A stretch of 31,070 bases of DNA from an uncultured Collinsella sp. (GTDB lineage Bacteria; Actinomycetota; Coriobacteriia; Coriobacteriales; Coriobacteriaceae): assembly GCA_900549355.1 (NCBI GenBank), contig UROA01000002.1, positions 1 through 31,070 of the forward strand. The letters run 5' to 3'. The notes under the pieces are model-generated. The model was given only the letters and a program-made list of their open reading frames with translations. It searched no databases and was not told where the DNA came from. Shown in pieces: positions 25,067 to 31,070 of this stretch. The position numbers were made by a program, and so were the translations under genes. Positions within the stretch are counted from its first letter, which is position 1. Each line of letters begins with the position of its first letter.

Positions 25067-25789
25067 ATGGGCTTCCTTGACGAGATTAAAAATAAGATGC
25101 ACCTGGGCGGCCAGCAGGGTTACGACCAGGGTTATGGCCAGGACGACGACTACGGCTACGATGATGGCTATGACGATGGCTATCAGGGCAACGGCTACAG
25201 CGGTGCTTCGGGCGAGGGCTTCTACACCCAAGACGAGCCGAGCAACGGCCTGCTTGGTCAGACGCGCCGTGGTGAAGCTGAGTCGGTTGCCGTGTATACA
25301 CGCTCCGGACAGCTGGTCGGCGATGACTCTCGCCATGCCACGACGTATAACCCGCCTTCGCGCTCGCAGGACAGTGTTGCGAGCGGTTATCGTCCTGGTG
25401 CCTATGACACGCCGTCGAGCTACGCCGAGAACACCCGCGCCCGTGCCGCCGCTGCGCCCGCGCCTGCACCGAGCGATGCCTCGGCCTATGCGAGCAATAT
25501 CATCAACGCCACGCCGCAGCTGCCGGCCTATGTCCTGCGCCCCGAGAGCTATGATGACGTGGAGACCGTGGTGCGCCGCGTTCGCACCAAGCAGCCTGTC
25601 GCACTGATTTTTGTGGGCGTACGCACCGAAGTTGCCAAGCGCGTCTTGGACTTCTCTTACGGCTTTGCCTGCGGTCTGGGTGCCACGGTCAAGGAGGTGG
25701 GCGACCGCGTGTTCATGGTGCTGCCCGCCGGTTGCGAGGTCAAAGATTCCGATCTCAAGAAGCTTCGTGCCGACGGCTACCTCAAGTAA
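25067..25789 (+). CDS. sepF: Cell division protein SepF
   Basis: FtsZ-binding protein that tethers the Z-ring to the membrane. Residues 1-13 (MGFLDEIKNKMHL) form an amphipathic membrane-binding helix. A long disordered linker (about 14-150) starts with tandem Gly-Tyr-Asp pieces and later has an Ala/Pro stretch. The C-terminal SepF domain (about 155-235) has YDDVETVVRRVRTKQPV and RVLDFSYGFACGLGATVKEVGDRVFMVLP, shown here in parts. ATG 25067 follows GAGAGG by eight bases, giving 240 residues, longer than Bacillus SepF (about 150) because of the linker. The stop TAA is in the same reading frame as the following yggT. Confidence 0.93.
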   Translation: MGFLDEIKNKMHLGGQQGYDQGYGQDDDYGYDDGYDDGYQGNGYSGASGEGFYTQDEPSNGLLGQTRRGEAESVAVYTRSGQLVGDDSRHATTYNPPSRSQDSVASGYRPGAYDTPSSYAENTRARAAAAPAPAPSDASAYASNIINATPQLPAYVLRPESYDDVETVVRRVRTKQPVALIFVGVRTEVAKRVLDFSYGFACGLGATVKEVGDRVFMVLPAGCEVKDSDLKKLRADGYLK

Positions 25790-25798
25790 AGACAAGAC

Positions 25799-25813
25799 GA
25801 GGAGATTCCCATC
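25799..25813 (+). promoter_or_regulatory. Ribosome binding site pointing to an ATC start of yggT
   Basis: GAGGAG (25799-25804), six spacer bases, then ATC at 25811-25813. No ATG, GTG or TTG occurs in this frame between the sepF stop and ATG 25889. The strong, well-placed ribosome site is the main evidence for a non-standard start. Confidence 0.65.
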
Positions 25814-26092
25814 AACATCTACACCATCGTCCAGCTGGTCAACACGCTGTTCAACTTCTATTCCACGCTCATTATCGTCTACTGCTTTATGACGTGGATT
25901 CCCATGAAGCAGGGTGGTTTGCTTCAGGATATTGCCGCGGTGCTTGATAGCGTGTGCGGTCCGTGGCTTAACCTGTTCCGTCGTTTCATCCCGCCGATGG
26001 GCGGTATCGATTTTTCGCCGGTCGTTGCGATTATTGCGTTGCAGTTGGTGCAGAGGCTGGTTCTGCAGCTTCTTATAGGTATACTCGTGTAG
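25811..26092 (+). CDS. yggT: YggT family membrane protein, apparent ATC start
   Basis: Small membrane protein with two transmembrane segments. YggT proteins sit beside sepF and divIVA in many Gram-positive and cyanobacterial genomes and are linked to division or envelope processes without a known activity. Reading from ATC 25811 gives 93 residues beginning (as Met) NIYTIVQLVNTLFNFYSTLI, a complete first membrane helix. It continues MTWIP, the family CGPWLNLFRRFIPPMGGIDFSP and a second helix VVAIIALQLVQRLVL. Starting at the first standard codon, ATG 25889, would leave 67 residues and remove the first helix. The frame is the same as sepF, so read-through of the sepF TAA is a formal alternative. 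Confidence 0.85.
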   Translation: MNIYTIVQLVNTLFNFYSTLIIVYCFMTWIPMKQGGLLQDIAAVLDSVCGPWLNLFRRFIPPMGGIDFSPVVAIIALQLVQRLVLQLLIGILV

Positions 26093-26153
26093 AACTGACT
26101 TAGTAACTTACGTCGGGCGTGTAGCGCCGAGGCGATGAAAAAGGAGACTTGTT

Positions 26154-26828
26154 ATGGCTATTACCCCTGCAGACATCCAGGCTCAGACTTTCTCTGAGGC
26201 CAAGCGTGGCTACGATCCTGCTGAGGTCGACGTCTTCTTGGAGACGCTGTCCTCCGAGGTTGACGCTATGCTCGCTAAGATCGTCGACCTTAAGGGTCGT
26301 CTGACTGCTACCGAGCAGCAGCTTGCCGATGCGCAGGCTCAGCTTGCCCAGGCTCAGGATGCCACCGCCCAGGCCGCTCCTGCCGCCCCCGTGGCTGCTC
26401 CCGCCCCTGACTTCTCCGCTCAGGAGCGCCAGATTTCCGCTGCCTTGATCGCTGCCCAGCAGACCGCTGAGACCATCGTCAACGATGCCAATGAGAACGC
26501 TGAGCGCATCCGCAACGAGGCTGACGCCAAGGCCCGCGAGGTTATCCGCCAGGCTCTGACCGAGAAGCAGGCCGAGCTCGAGGAGATCGATCGTCTCAAG
26601 GCTTCCCGTGAGGAGTTCAAGGCCGAGTATCTCAAGCTCATCCAGCACTTTATGGACGATGCCCAGAACTCCTTCCCGGCCGATCTGATGGCCTCTACGC
26701 CGGTCGGTTCTGCCGCTTCTCCTGCGGTGACTGTTCCCGCCGAGCCGCTGCCCGTCGCTGACCCGGTTGTCCCCGTGGCCGATCCCTTCGCCCCGATCGA
26801 CAACTTCGCTGCCGACGACCTGGACTAA
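26154..26828 (+). CDS. divIVA: DivIVA domain protein
   Basis: Coiled-coil protein that binds curved membrane at poles and septa; in Actinomycetota DivIVA-type proteins direct polar growth or septum placement. The N-terminal membrane-binding domain is MAITPADIQAQTFSEAKRGYDPAEVDVFLETL in two parts (about 1-32). A first coiled coil (33-68), an Ala/Pro hinge (69-90) and a second coiled coil (about 92-170) follow, then a Pro/Val/Ala-rich acidic tail to 224. AAGGAG lies seven bases before the ATG. It begins 61 bases after yggT and ends at a strong terminator. Confidence 0.93.
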   Translation: MAITPADIQAQTFSEAKRGYDPAEVDVFLETLSSEVDAMLAKIVDLKGRLTATEQQLADAQAQLAQAQDATAQAAPAAPVAAPAPDFSAQERQISAALIAAQQTAETIVNDANENAERIRNEADAKAREVIRQALTEKQAELEEIDRLKASREEFKAEYLKLIQHFMDDAQNSFPADLMASTPVGSAASPAVTVPAEPLPVADPVVPVADPFAPIDNFAADDLD

Positions 26829-26855
26829 CATTCGGCCTACAATTTAGTGCCTAGA

Positions 26856-26885
26856 AAGGACCCGCAGCTTGCGGGTCCTTTTTTA
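26856..26885 (+). terminator. Intrinsic terminator after divIVA
   Basis: Perfect 11-base stem AAGGACCCGCA / TGCGGGTCCTT with loop GCT, running into a T-tract. It is the cleanest terminator in the window. Confidence 0.95.
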
Positions 26886-26909
26886 TGACTGTGCTGGGGT
26901 GCGTAACAT

Positions 26910-26946
26910 AAAAACCGAGCCCTGCACATAGTGGCGCAGAACTCGG
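26910..26946 (-). terminator. Terminator of the nitroreductase gene (minus strand)
   Basis: On the minus strand, stem CCGAGTTCTGC / GCAGGGCTCGG (two G-U pairs, 10-base loop) followed by TTTTT. It faces the divIVA terminator, closing two convergent transcripts. Confidence 0.8.
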
Positions 26947-26995
26947 CGAACGGGTGAGCGGTCAAGGGTAGGTTTTTAAGGCATGTCCCAAAAAT

Positions 26996-27526
26996 CTACT
27001 TGAGGAGGAAGTCGGGGAGGGGAATGGTGCGTGCCTCGCGATGCTTGGGATCGGCGATGTGGTCGGCGGGATAGCCACAGACGAGCATGTGATAGGGATA
27101 GACGCCCTTGGACAGATTGAACTGCTCTTGTGCCACCTCAGGCTTAAAATGGCATACCCAGCACGTTCCCAGGCCCTGCTCGGTAGCCTCCATCATCATC
27201 TGATCACACACGATGGACGTATCGATTTCACTGGAATTCATCTGATCATACGGGCGCACCCAAGCATCATCGGTAACGCTGCAAATAAGGAAGACAAGCG
27301 GAGCCCCAAAGATAGACCCATCACGAGCAAACCGAGGCTGACAAACAGCAGCCTTCTCCAGAAGCTCAGGCGTATCCAACACCATCACACGGGTTGGATG
27401 ATTATTACAAGCAGAAGGAGCAATCCGCCCAGCCTCAACAATGGCATCCACCACAGCCTGCTCAACAGAACGATTCTCAAACTCGCGACAAGAATACCGA
27501 CCCCGAGCCAGATCCAAATACCCCAT
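26996..27526 (-). CDS. Nitroreductase family protein
   Basis: FMN-dependent NAD(P)H oxidoreductase of the nitroreductase fold, 176 residues; the substrate cannot be told. FMN-binding features are the N-terminal GRYSCREFENRSV, then APSACNNHPTRVMVLD and EQGLGTCWVCHF. The C-terminal GYPADHIADPKHREARTIPL is typical of small anaerobe nitroreductases. The start is ATG at 27526, with GGAGG eight bases upstream; the open frame extending 21 codons further lacks support. The 5' half uses mostly T-ending codons (GCT, TCT, CGT, CTT) and GGG, whereas the 3' half uses C-ending codons like the rest of the window. It is alone, convergent with divIVA. Confidence 0.88.
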   Translation of the reverse strand: MGYLDLARGRYSCREFENRSVEQAVVDAIVEAGRIAPSACNNHPTRVMVLDTPELLEKAAVCQPRFARDGSIFGAPLVFLICSVTDDAWVRPYDQMNSSEIDTSIVCDQMMMEATEQGLGTCWVCHFKPEVAQEQFNLSKGVYPYHMLVCGYPADHIADPKHREARTIPLPDFLLK

Positions 27527-27612
27527 AACCAAACCCTCCAAAGTCAGCGAATCAATCCAAAGTAAAACAAAGGGTACCCAAAGCACCATCCAGCCAAACG
27601 TTTAAGGCGGTC

Positions 27613-27690
27613 CCAAAGTTCCCAATCGGGCTCAAAGGTCCTGCCAACAAAAGCCTCATTGCTTTCAAAGTATCAGCCAAAGTTCCCAAT
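27613..27690. repeat. 14-base direct repeat upstream of the nitroreductase
   Basis: CCAAAGTTCCCAAT occurs at 27613-27626 and again at 27677-27690, 64 bases apart. The region between is G-poor on the plus strand and has no gene. Confidence 0.7.
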
Positions 27691-27702
27691 GGTGGTACGT
27701 AA

Positions 27703-27786
27703 GGCGAAGGGCCGGCCACGGTTTGCTTTCGAACGACTCTGCAAAGCAGCCGGAGTGAGAAAGCAAACCGTGGCCGACCCTTCGCC
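27703..27786. repeat. Large inverted repeat between nitroreductase and DUF47 genes
   Basis: Arms of 28 bases (27703-27730 and 27759-27786) match as reverse complements with one mismatch. The 28-base centre has its own CTGC-AAA-GCAG hairpin. Outside the arms, GGTACGT (27694-27700) and ACGTACC (27795-27801) extend the pairing with unequal bulges. There is no U-run on either strand, so simple termination is unlikely. The nested form suggests a small mobile or REP/BIME-like element, or a strongly folded RNA 3' end for the minus-strand phosphate genes. The 280-base gap 27527-27806 has no supported gene. Confidence 0.7.
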
Positions 27787-27806
27787 GCCGGGACACGTAC
27801 CCCCAA

Positions 27807-28430
27807 TTAACTGTTCTTCATGACAATCGAATCCACGACATCGGCCACATTCTCGCAGCAGTCGGCGCAGTACTCCAGGAAGGCGTACACGTCACGCCAA
27901 GCGATGACCTCGAGCGGGTCCTTGCCGTTAACGTGCAGGTTGCGCATGGCGTTGATGTAGAGCTCGTCGGCCTCGGACTCGATGGTGTTGATCTGGATGA
28001 CAAGCTCGCGCAGGGTCTTGGACTTGCGGTAGTTGGGAAGCTCGACCATTAGGTCCTTCATGGCGCGGCAGGCATCGGTTACCTTGTGGGCGATGACGAT
28101 GGCGTCGGGATGGATGCTCTGAATGTTGGTGAAGTAGACGCGCTGCACGACGCCCTCGATGCGGTCGAGCACGGTGTCGAGTGAGCAGCTCATCAGATCC
28201 AGATCCTCGCGCTCGAGCGGGGTGATAAAGGCGGTGAGCAGGGCGTCTTCGAGCTCGTGGTGCTTCTTGTCTGCCGCATGCTCAATCGCATGCATCTTAT
28301 CGAGCATGTCGTGGATCTGCGCGGGGTCAAAGTTCTCAAAAATCTTGGTGAGCAGCTCTGCGGCCTGGACGGCGAGGTCGGCGCAGGCGACGTAGTTGTC
28401 AAAGTAGAACGAATCGGGTTTCTTTGCCAT
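27807..28430 (-). CDS. DUF47 / PhoU-like phosphate transport regulator
   Basis: 207-residue all-helical protein of the DUF47 (Pit accessory, TIGR00153-like) family, distantly related to PhoU. Such proteins are encoded beside PiT permeases and are thought to control them. Recognisable parts are YFDNYVACADLAVQAAELL, IEHAADKKHHELEDALLTAFITPLEREDL in two pieces, LDRIEGVVQRVYF and an IESEADELY motif with conserved acidic residues that may bind metal. AAAGGA lies six bases before the ATG. It is downstream of the PiT gene by 66 bases on the same strand, probably one operon. Confidence 0.9.
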   Translation of the reverse strand: MAKKPDSFYFDNYVACADLAVQAAELLTKIFENFDPAQIHDMLDKMHAIEHAADKKHHELEDALLTAFITPLEREDLDLMSCSLDTVLDRIEGVVQRVYFTNIQSIHPDAIVIAHKVTDACRAMKDLMVELPNYRKSKTLRELVIQINTIESEADELYINAMRNLHVNGKDPLEVIAWRDVYAFLEYCADCCENVADVVDSIVMKNS

Positions 28431-28496
28431 GAGTGGTCCTTTCGAGGTGAAGATGGGCGGGCGAGGTAATGCAGTCCGGATGGACGTTCGGTTTGA

Positions 28497-29546
28497 CTAG
28501 AGGAACATCATGAACAGCTTGGCCATGACAAAGCTGATGAGTCCGCAGGCAGGGAAGGTGAAGAACCAGGTGAACATCATGTCCTTGACGACGCCGAAGT
28601 TGATGGCCGAGAGGCGCTTGACGGCACCGACGCCCATAATGGCGCAGGTCTTGATGTGCGTGGAGGACACGGGGATGCCGGTAAGGGTGGCAAGCAGCAG
28701 GTTCGCGGCGCCTGCGAGGTCGGCAGAGAAGCCCTGATACTTCTCGAGCTTAACCATGCTCTGGCCGACGGACTTGATGATGCGCTCGCCGCCCACGCTG
28801 GTGCCGATGCCCATGGTTGCCGAGCACAGCAGCATAATCCAGATGGGGATGCCGGCATCGCCGACGCTCGTCTGGCCGCTGGCGAAGGCCACGCCTAAAA
28901 AGAGCACGCCGATGAACTTCTGTCCATCCTGCGCGCCGTGCATAAAGCTCATGGCCGCGGCACTCGCGATCTGAGCGTATTTAAAGAAGACGTTGGCACG
29001 TCGCCTGTTGGCGGCGGCAAACAGAATCGAGACGAGTTTGCACAGGATCCAGCCCATGACAAAACCCAGACCGATGGAGAGCGCCAGGCCGTAGATGACC
29101 TTCATCCATTCGTGGACGTTGACGCTGCTCGCGCCGCCGAGGGCGATAGCGGCACCGGTCAGGCCGGCGATAAGGCTGTGGCTTTGCGAGGTGGGGATAC
29201 CAAAACGCGACGCTGTGGCGCCGTAGACGACGATGGAGAACAGCGCCGCGCAGAGGCACGCGAGCGCCATGGTGCTGTTTCCGCCAAAGTCGACGATATG
29301 TGAGATGGTGTTGGCGACGCTCGCGTTAAAGTGCGTCATGATGAGCACGCCGAGGAAGTTGAATGCGGCGCTCATGAGAATGGCGGCGCGGGCGGGCATG
29401 CAACGCGTAGTGACGCAGGTCGCGATGGCGTTGGGCGCGTCGGTCCATCCATTGACGAAGATGGCGCCCAACGCGAGGATCACGGTGACGGCAAGGACTG
29501 GGTTCGACACAATTTGGCCGAGGAAGGTTGAGAACGTTACGTCCAT
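28497..29546 (-). CDS. pitA: PiT family inorganic phosphate permease
   Basis: Membrane transporter for phosphate (often as a metal-phosphate complex) driven by the proton or sodium gradient; the low-affinity counterpart of Pst. It has 349 residues and about ten hydrophobic segments. The two PiT signature repeats are seen: GWTDAPNAIATCV near residue 33 with GIPTSQSHSLIAGLTG, and SFMHGAQDGQKFIGV with GIPVSSTHIKT. The ATG at 29546 has only a weak GAGAAAG ribosome site. A much stronger AGGAGGTGAT lies about 55 bases further upstream (see that entry). Ion specificity cannot be told from sequence. Confidence 0.92.
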   Translation of the reverse strand: MDVTFSTFLGQIVSNPVLAVTVILALGAIFVNGWTDAPNAIATCVTTRCMPARAAILMSAAFNFLGVLIMTHFNASVANTISHIVDFGGNSTMALACLCAALFSIVVYGATASRFGIPTSQSHSLIAGLTGAAIALGGASSVNVHEWMKVIYGLALSIGLGFVMGWILCKLVSILFAAANRRRANVFFKYAQIASAAAMSFMHGAQDGQKFIGVLFLGVAFASGQTSVGDAGIPIWIMLLCSATMGIGTSVGGERIIKSVGQSMVKLEKYQGFSADLAGAANLLLATLTGIPVSSTHIKTCAIMGVGAVKRLSAINFGVVKDMMFTWFFTFPACGLISFVMAKLFMMFL

Positions 29547-29576
29547 ATATGGGCTTTCTCGAAGTTTGCAGACACG

Positions 29577-29608
29577 TTACAAAAACATGATAAATCGTAT
29601 CACCTCCT
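29577..29608 (-). promoter_or_regulatory. Strong ribosome site and three-codon mini-ORF in the pitA leader
   Basis: On the minus strand, AGGAGGTGAT (29608-29599) is a near-perfect Shine-Dalgarno sequence. Fourteen bases after its GGAGG core is ATG TTT TTG TAA (29588-29577), in frame with pitA and closed by TAA. The pitA ATG lies 30 bases after that stop. It could be a leader peptide, a ribosome standby site, or a relic of an older start. Confidence 0.4.
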
Positions 29609-29677
29609 GTGGGTTTCTTTACCGAGTTCTGATGGGAGAAGTGAACTTTTTGGCACTAAAATTGAATATTAGCCCTG

Positions 29678-29706
29678 TTGACCGTGGGTGTTCTTTTTGC
29701 TAACAC
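29678..29706 (+). promoter_or_regulatory. Candidate promoter for the hypothetical gene at 29797
   Basis: TTGACC (29678-29683) and TAACAC (29701-29706) are 17 bases apart in the divergent gap between pitA and the plus-strand gene. The -35 is good and the -10 poor. Confidence 0.35.
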
Positions 29707-29796
29707 GCCATGCGGACACGTGCGATTACTACGACACTCCAAAACCACAGTCTGTTCGCTTTACAACATGCAAACATGCGTTCGATAATAGGAGGC

Positions 29797-30135
29797 ATGG
29801 AATATCGACAGACAGATGGCAAAACTCGGCGCGTGCACAAGCAGTATGTGGACGTCGTGGCTCGCATCCTCGCGGGCGGACAGGTCGTGCCGGTCACCGT
29901 CTGCTGGGTCGACGGTCGTTGCTTTACGATTGACGAGATTGTCTCGACCACTGGGTTTGGCCTGACGGTTCACGGCATCCGTACGGCAACCTATAAGGTG
30001 CGTTTTGGCGGGCACGCGACCGAGTTGTATCTGGAGGGCCAGACGCGCGAGCGGGCGGACGGCTCGCAGGCACACGTGATGCGTTGGTGGGTCTGGGCCT
30101 TTGATCGCACGCTCGAGGGCGAGCGCCGTAGGTAA
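29797..30135 (+). CDS. Small hypothetical protein
   Basis: 112 residues from ATG 29797; no function assigned. The core alternates hydrophobic and polar residues as in a small beta-rich domain: VDVVARILAGGQVVPVTVCW, DGRCFTIDEIVSTTGFG, YKVRFGGHATELYLEGQ and RWWVWAFD. The pattern of a tryptophan followed by a DGR-type turn and ending in strand-forming R-W-W resembles small conserved proteins of unknown function in Firmicutes and Actinomycetota; this is a recollection, not a search. GGAGG lies only one base before the ATG, too close, so the start is uncertain. ATG 29776 and ATG 29710 are in frame upstream but lack ribosome sites. It diverges from pitA. Confidence 0.65.
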   Translation: MEYRQTDGKTRRVHKQYVDVVARILAGGQVVPVTVCWVDGRCFTIDEIVSTTGFGLTVHGIRTATYKVRFGGHATELYLEGQTRERADGSQAHVMRWWVWAFDRTLEGERRR

Positions 30136-30153
30136 GGACGTACGGCATTCGGG

Positions 30154-30200
30154 TACAATGACAGGAATCTTGTCATCTGCTGCGCCGTCTTTCACGGCGC
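30154..30200 (+). promoter_or_regulatory. Leader of the Bax-inhibitor gene: TACAAT and a hairpin
   Basis: TACAAT at 30154-30159 resembles a -10 element but has no clear -35 at 16-18 bases. A perfect seven-base stem GCGCCGT/ACGGCGC with loop CTTTC (30182-30200), followed by TTTGTG, lies just before the ribosome site. It may be a weak terminator of the upstream gene or a leader structure. Confidence 0.35.
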
Positions 30201-30218
30201 TTTGTGAAAGGACGAAGT

Positions 30219-30914
30219 ATGAACGATATCCAGGGCTATCAGAACGGCCCCGTCGAGAGCGGCGCAAGCCGCGCCAAGGAGATGTCGCCGCGCGCGTACA
30301 ATCTCACCATGTCTGCCCTGATCTTCTTGGGCTTTTGCGCCATGGGCGCCGGCGCCTACTTTACGAGCACCATGTCGTTTGCGCGCATGATGATGAGCGG
30401 CGCCGCCTTGCCGCTGGTCTTTGGCTCGTTTATTTTGACCATCGTCGGCATGGTCATGATGTCGGCCGCCGCCAGCAAGCAGTCCGTGGGCCTGTCCCTT
30501 GTGGGCTACGTAATCTTTGCGAGTACCTTTGGCCTGACCGCGTCGTTTGGCCTTGCCAACTATGACCTGCCCACCATCAACACCGCTTTTATCGCCACGG
30601 CCGCCATCACCTTTGTCTTTGGCGCGCTTGGCGTGACCTTCCCCAAGTTTTTCCAGCGTGTGTATGGCATCGGTTTTGGTATTCTGCTCGCCACTATTCT
30701 GGTTGAGATCGTACTGATGTTCATGGGCGTTTCGCAGTCCATCACCGACCTGATCGTGATTGTGGTGTTCGCTGGCTTTATTGGCTACGACACCTATGTT
30801 GCCACGACGGTGCCGCCTACGCTGCCCAACGCCGTGCTCATGGCCTCTAACCTGTTCGTGGATATTATCAACGTGTTCCTGCGCATTTTGAACATCCTCG
30901 GCCGTCGCGATTAA
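30219..30914 (+). CDS. Bax inhibitor-1 / YccA family membrane protein
   Basis: Integral membrane protein of the BI-1 (UPF0005, TMBIM) family, 231 residues with seven hydrophobic segments. Bacterial members such as YetJ are reported pH-sensitive calcium leak channels, while YccA interacts with FtsH; the role here is not known. Supporting features are a polar N-terminus of about 30 residues, the even spacing of membrane helices, GFIGYDTYVATTV close to the end (the family D near the last helices), and the FVDIINVFLRILNILGRRD C-terminus, which matches the family's typical end. ATG 30219 follows GAAAGGA by six bases; an in-frame GTG at 30204 is rejected. A terminator follows. Confidence 0.9.
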   Translation: MNDIQGYQNGPVESGASRAKEMSPRAYNLTMSALIFLGFCAMGAGAYFTSTMSFARMMMSGAALPLVFGSFILTIVGMVMMSAAASKQSVGLSLVGYVIFASTFGLTASFGLANYDLPTINTAFIATAAITFVFGALGVTFPKFFQRVYGIGFGILLATILVEIVLMFMGVSQSITDLIVIVVFAGFIGYDTYVATTVPPTLPNAVLMASNLFVDIINVFLRILNILGRRD

Positions 30915-30963
30915 AGCGCGGCATTGCGACGCTTCCTGCCGGACACGGTAAAACGATGCGAAA

Positions 30964-30989
30964 GGCGGTCCTTCGGGGCCGTCTTTTTT
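30964..30989 (+). terminator. Intrinsic terminator after the Bax-inhibitor gene
   Basis: Eight-base stem GGCGGTCC / GGGCCGTC with two G-U pairs, a stable TTCG tetraloop and a run of six T. Confidence 0.9.
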
Positions 30990-31070
30990 GTGCGCGGCGG
31001 GGTATCATGGATGGGAAAAGCCGATAGCGGCAGGGGCCGGGAAGGGGACCCCACATTGGCGCCCTCGACG

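Noticed and set aside
25889..26092. yggT starting at ATG 25889
   Set aside because: It removes the first membrane helix and has no ribosome site nearby; the ATC start at 25811 fits family length and the GAGGAG site.
27552..27806. 84-residue minus-strand frame in the gap before the nitroreductase
   Set aside because: It crosses both direct repeats and the inverted repeat and has no ribosome site or recognisable domain.
31002..31070. Possible start of a further gene at the right edge (GGAAGGGGA and then TTG at 31056)
   Set aside because: Only five codons remain and the start codon is weak, so no gene can be supported.

Overview
This window is chromosomal DNA from a GC-rich Gram-positive bacterium. 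It most resembles a Coriobacteriia member (Actinomycetota), plausibly Collinsella or a close relative. The grounds are the order ftsZ-pgeF-(pst)-yggS-sepF-yggT-divIVA, the absence of ftsA with sepF present, a pyrG-xerD pair ahead of the dcw cluster, and strong codon bias to G/C-ending codons. The genus is an inference from gene order and protein character, not from a database search.

Layout. (1) 178-2783: pyrG and a coupled xerD, closed by a long perfect palindrome. (2) 2784-3214: a 431-base gene-free control region ahead of the division and cell wall (dcw) cluster. It holds several inverted repeats, a run of GTGGGG repeats and a good promoter for mraZ. (3) 3215-18704: the dcw cluster mraZ-rsmH-ftsL-ftsI-murF-mraY-murD-ftsW-murG-murC-murB-ftsQ-ftsZ, ending in a terminator; murE, ddl and ftsA are missing. 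(4) 18913-24149: pgeF, then a complete high-affinity phosphate operon pstS-pstC-pstA-pstB-phoU coupled to it by an ATGA overlap. (5) 24269-26828: yggS, sepF, yggT and divIVA, the usual Gram-positive downstream neighbours of ftsZ, here displaced by the pst operon. yggT has no ordinary start codon and appears to begin at ATC. (6) 26996-29546, minus strand: a nitroreductase, a 28-base-arm inverted repeat, and a low-affinity phosphate pair (DUF47/PhoU-like protein and a PiT permease). (7) 29797-30914, plus strand: a small conserved-type hypothetical protein and a Bax-inhibitor-1 family membrane protein with its own terminator.

How it works together. rsmH through ftsZ supply 16S rRNA methylation, the cytoplasmic and lipid-linked peptidoglycan precursor steps (MurB, MurC, MurD, MurF, MraY, MurG), the septal polymerase pair FtsW/FtsI, the FtsQ/FtsL scaffold and the Z-ring. 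SepF would tether FtsZ to the membrane in place of FtsA, and DivIVA marks poles or septa. Two separate phosphate uptake systems, each with a PhoU-type protein, flank the sepF-divIVA block. There are no tRNA or rRNA genes, no CRISPR array and no recognisable insertion sequence or prophage genes. The most unusual points are the apparent ATC start of yggT, the candidate MraZ operator and promoter, a 16-base motif shared by the mraZ and ftsZ leaders, two large intergenic palindromes, and a codon-usage switch inside the nitroreductase gene.
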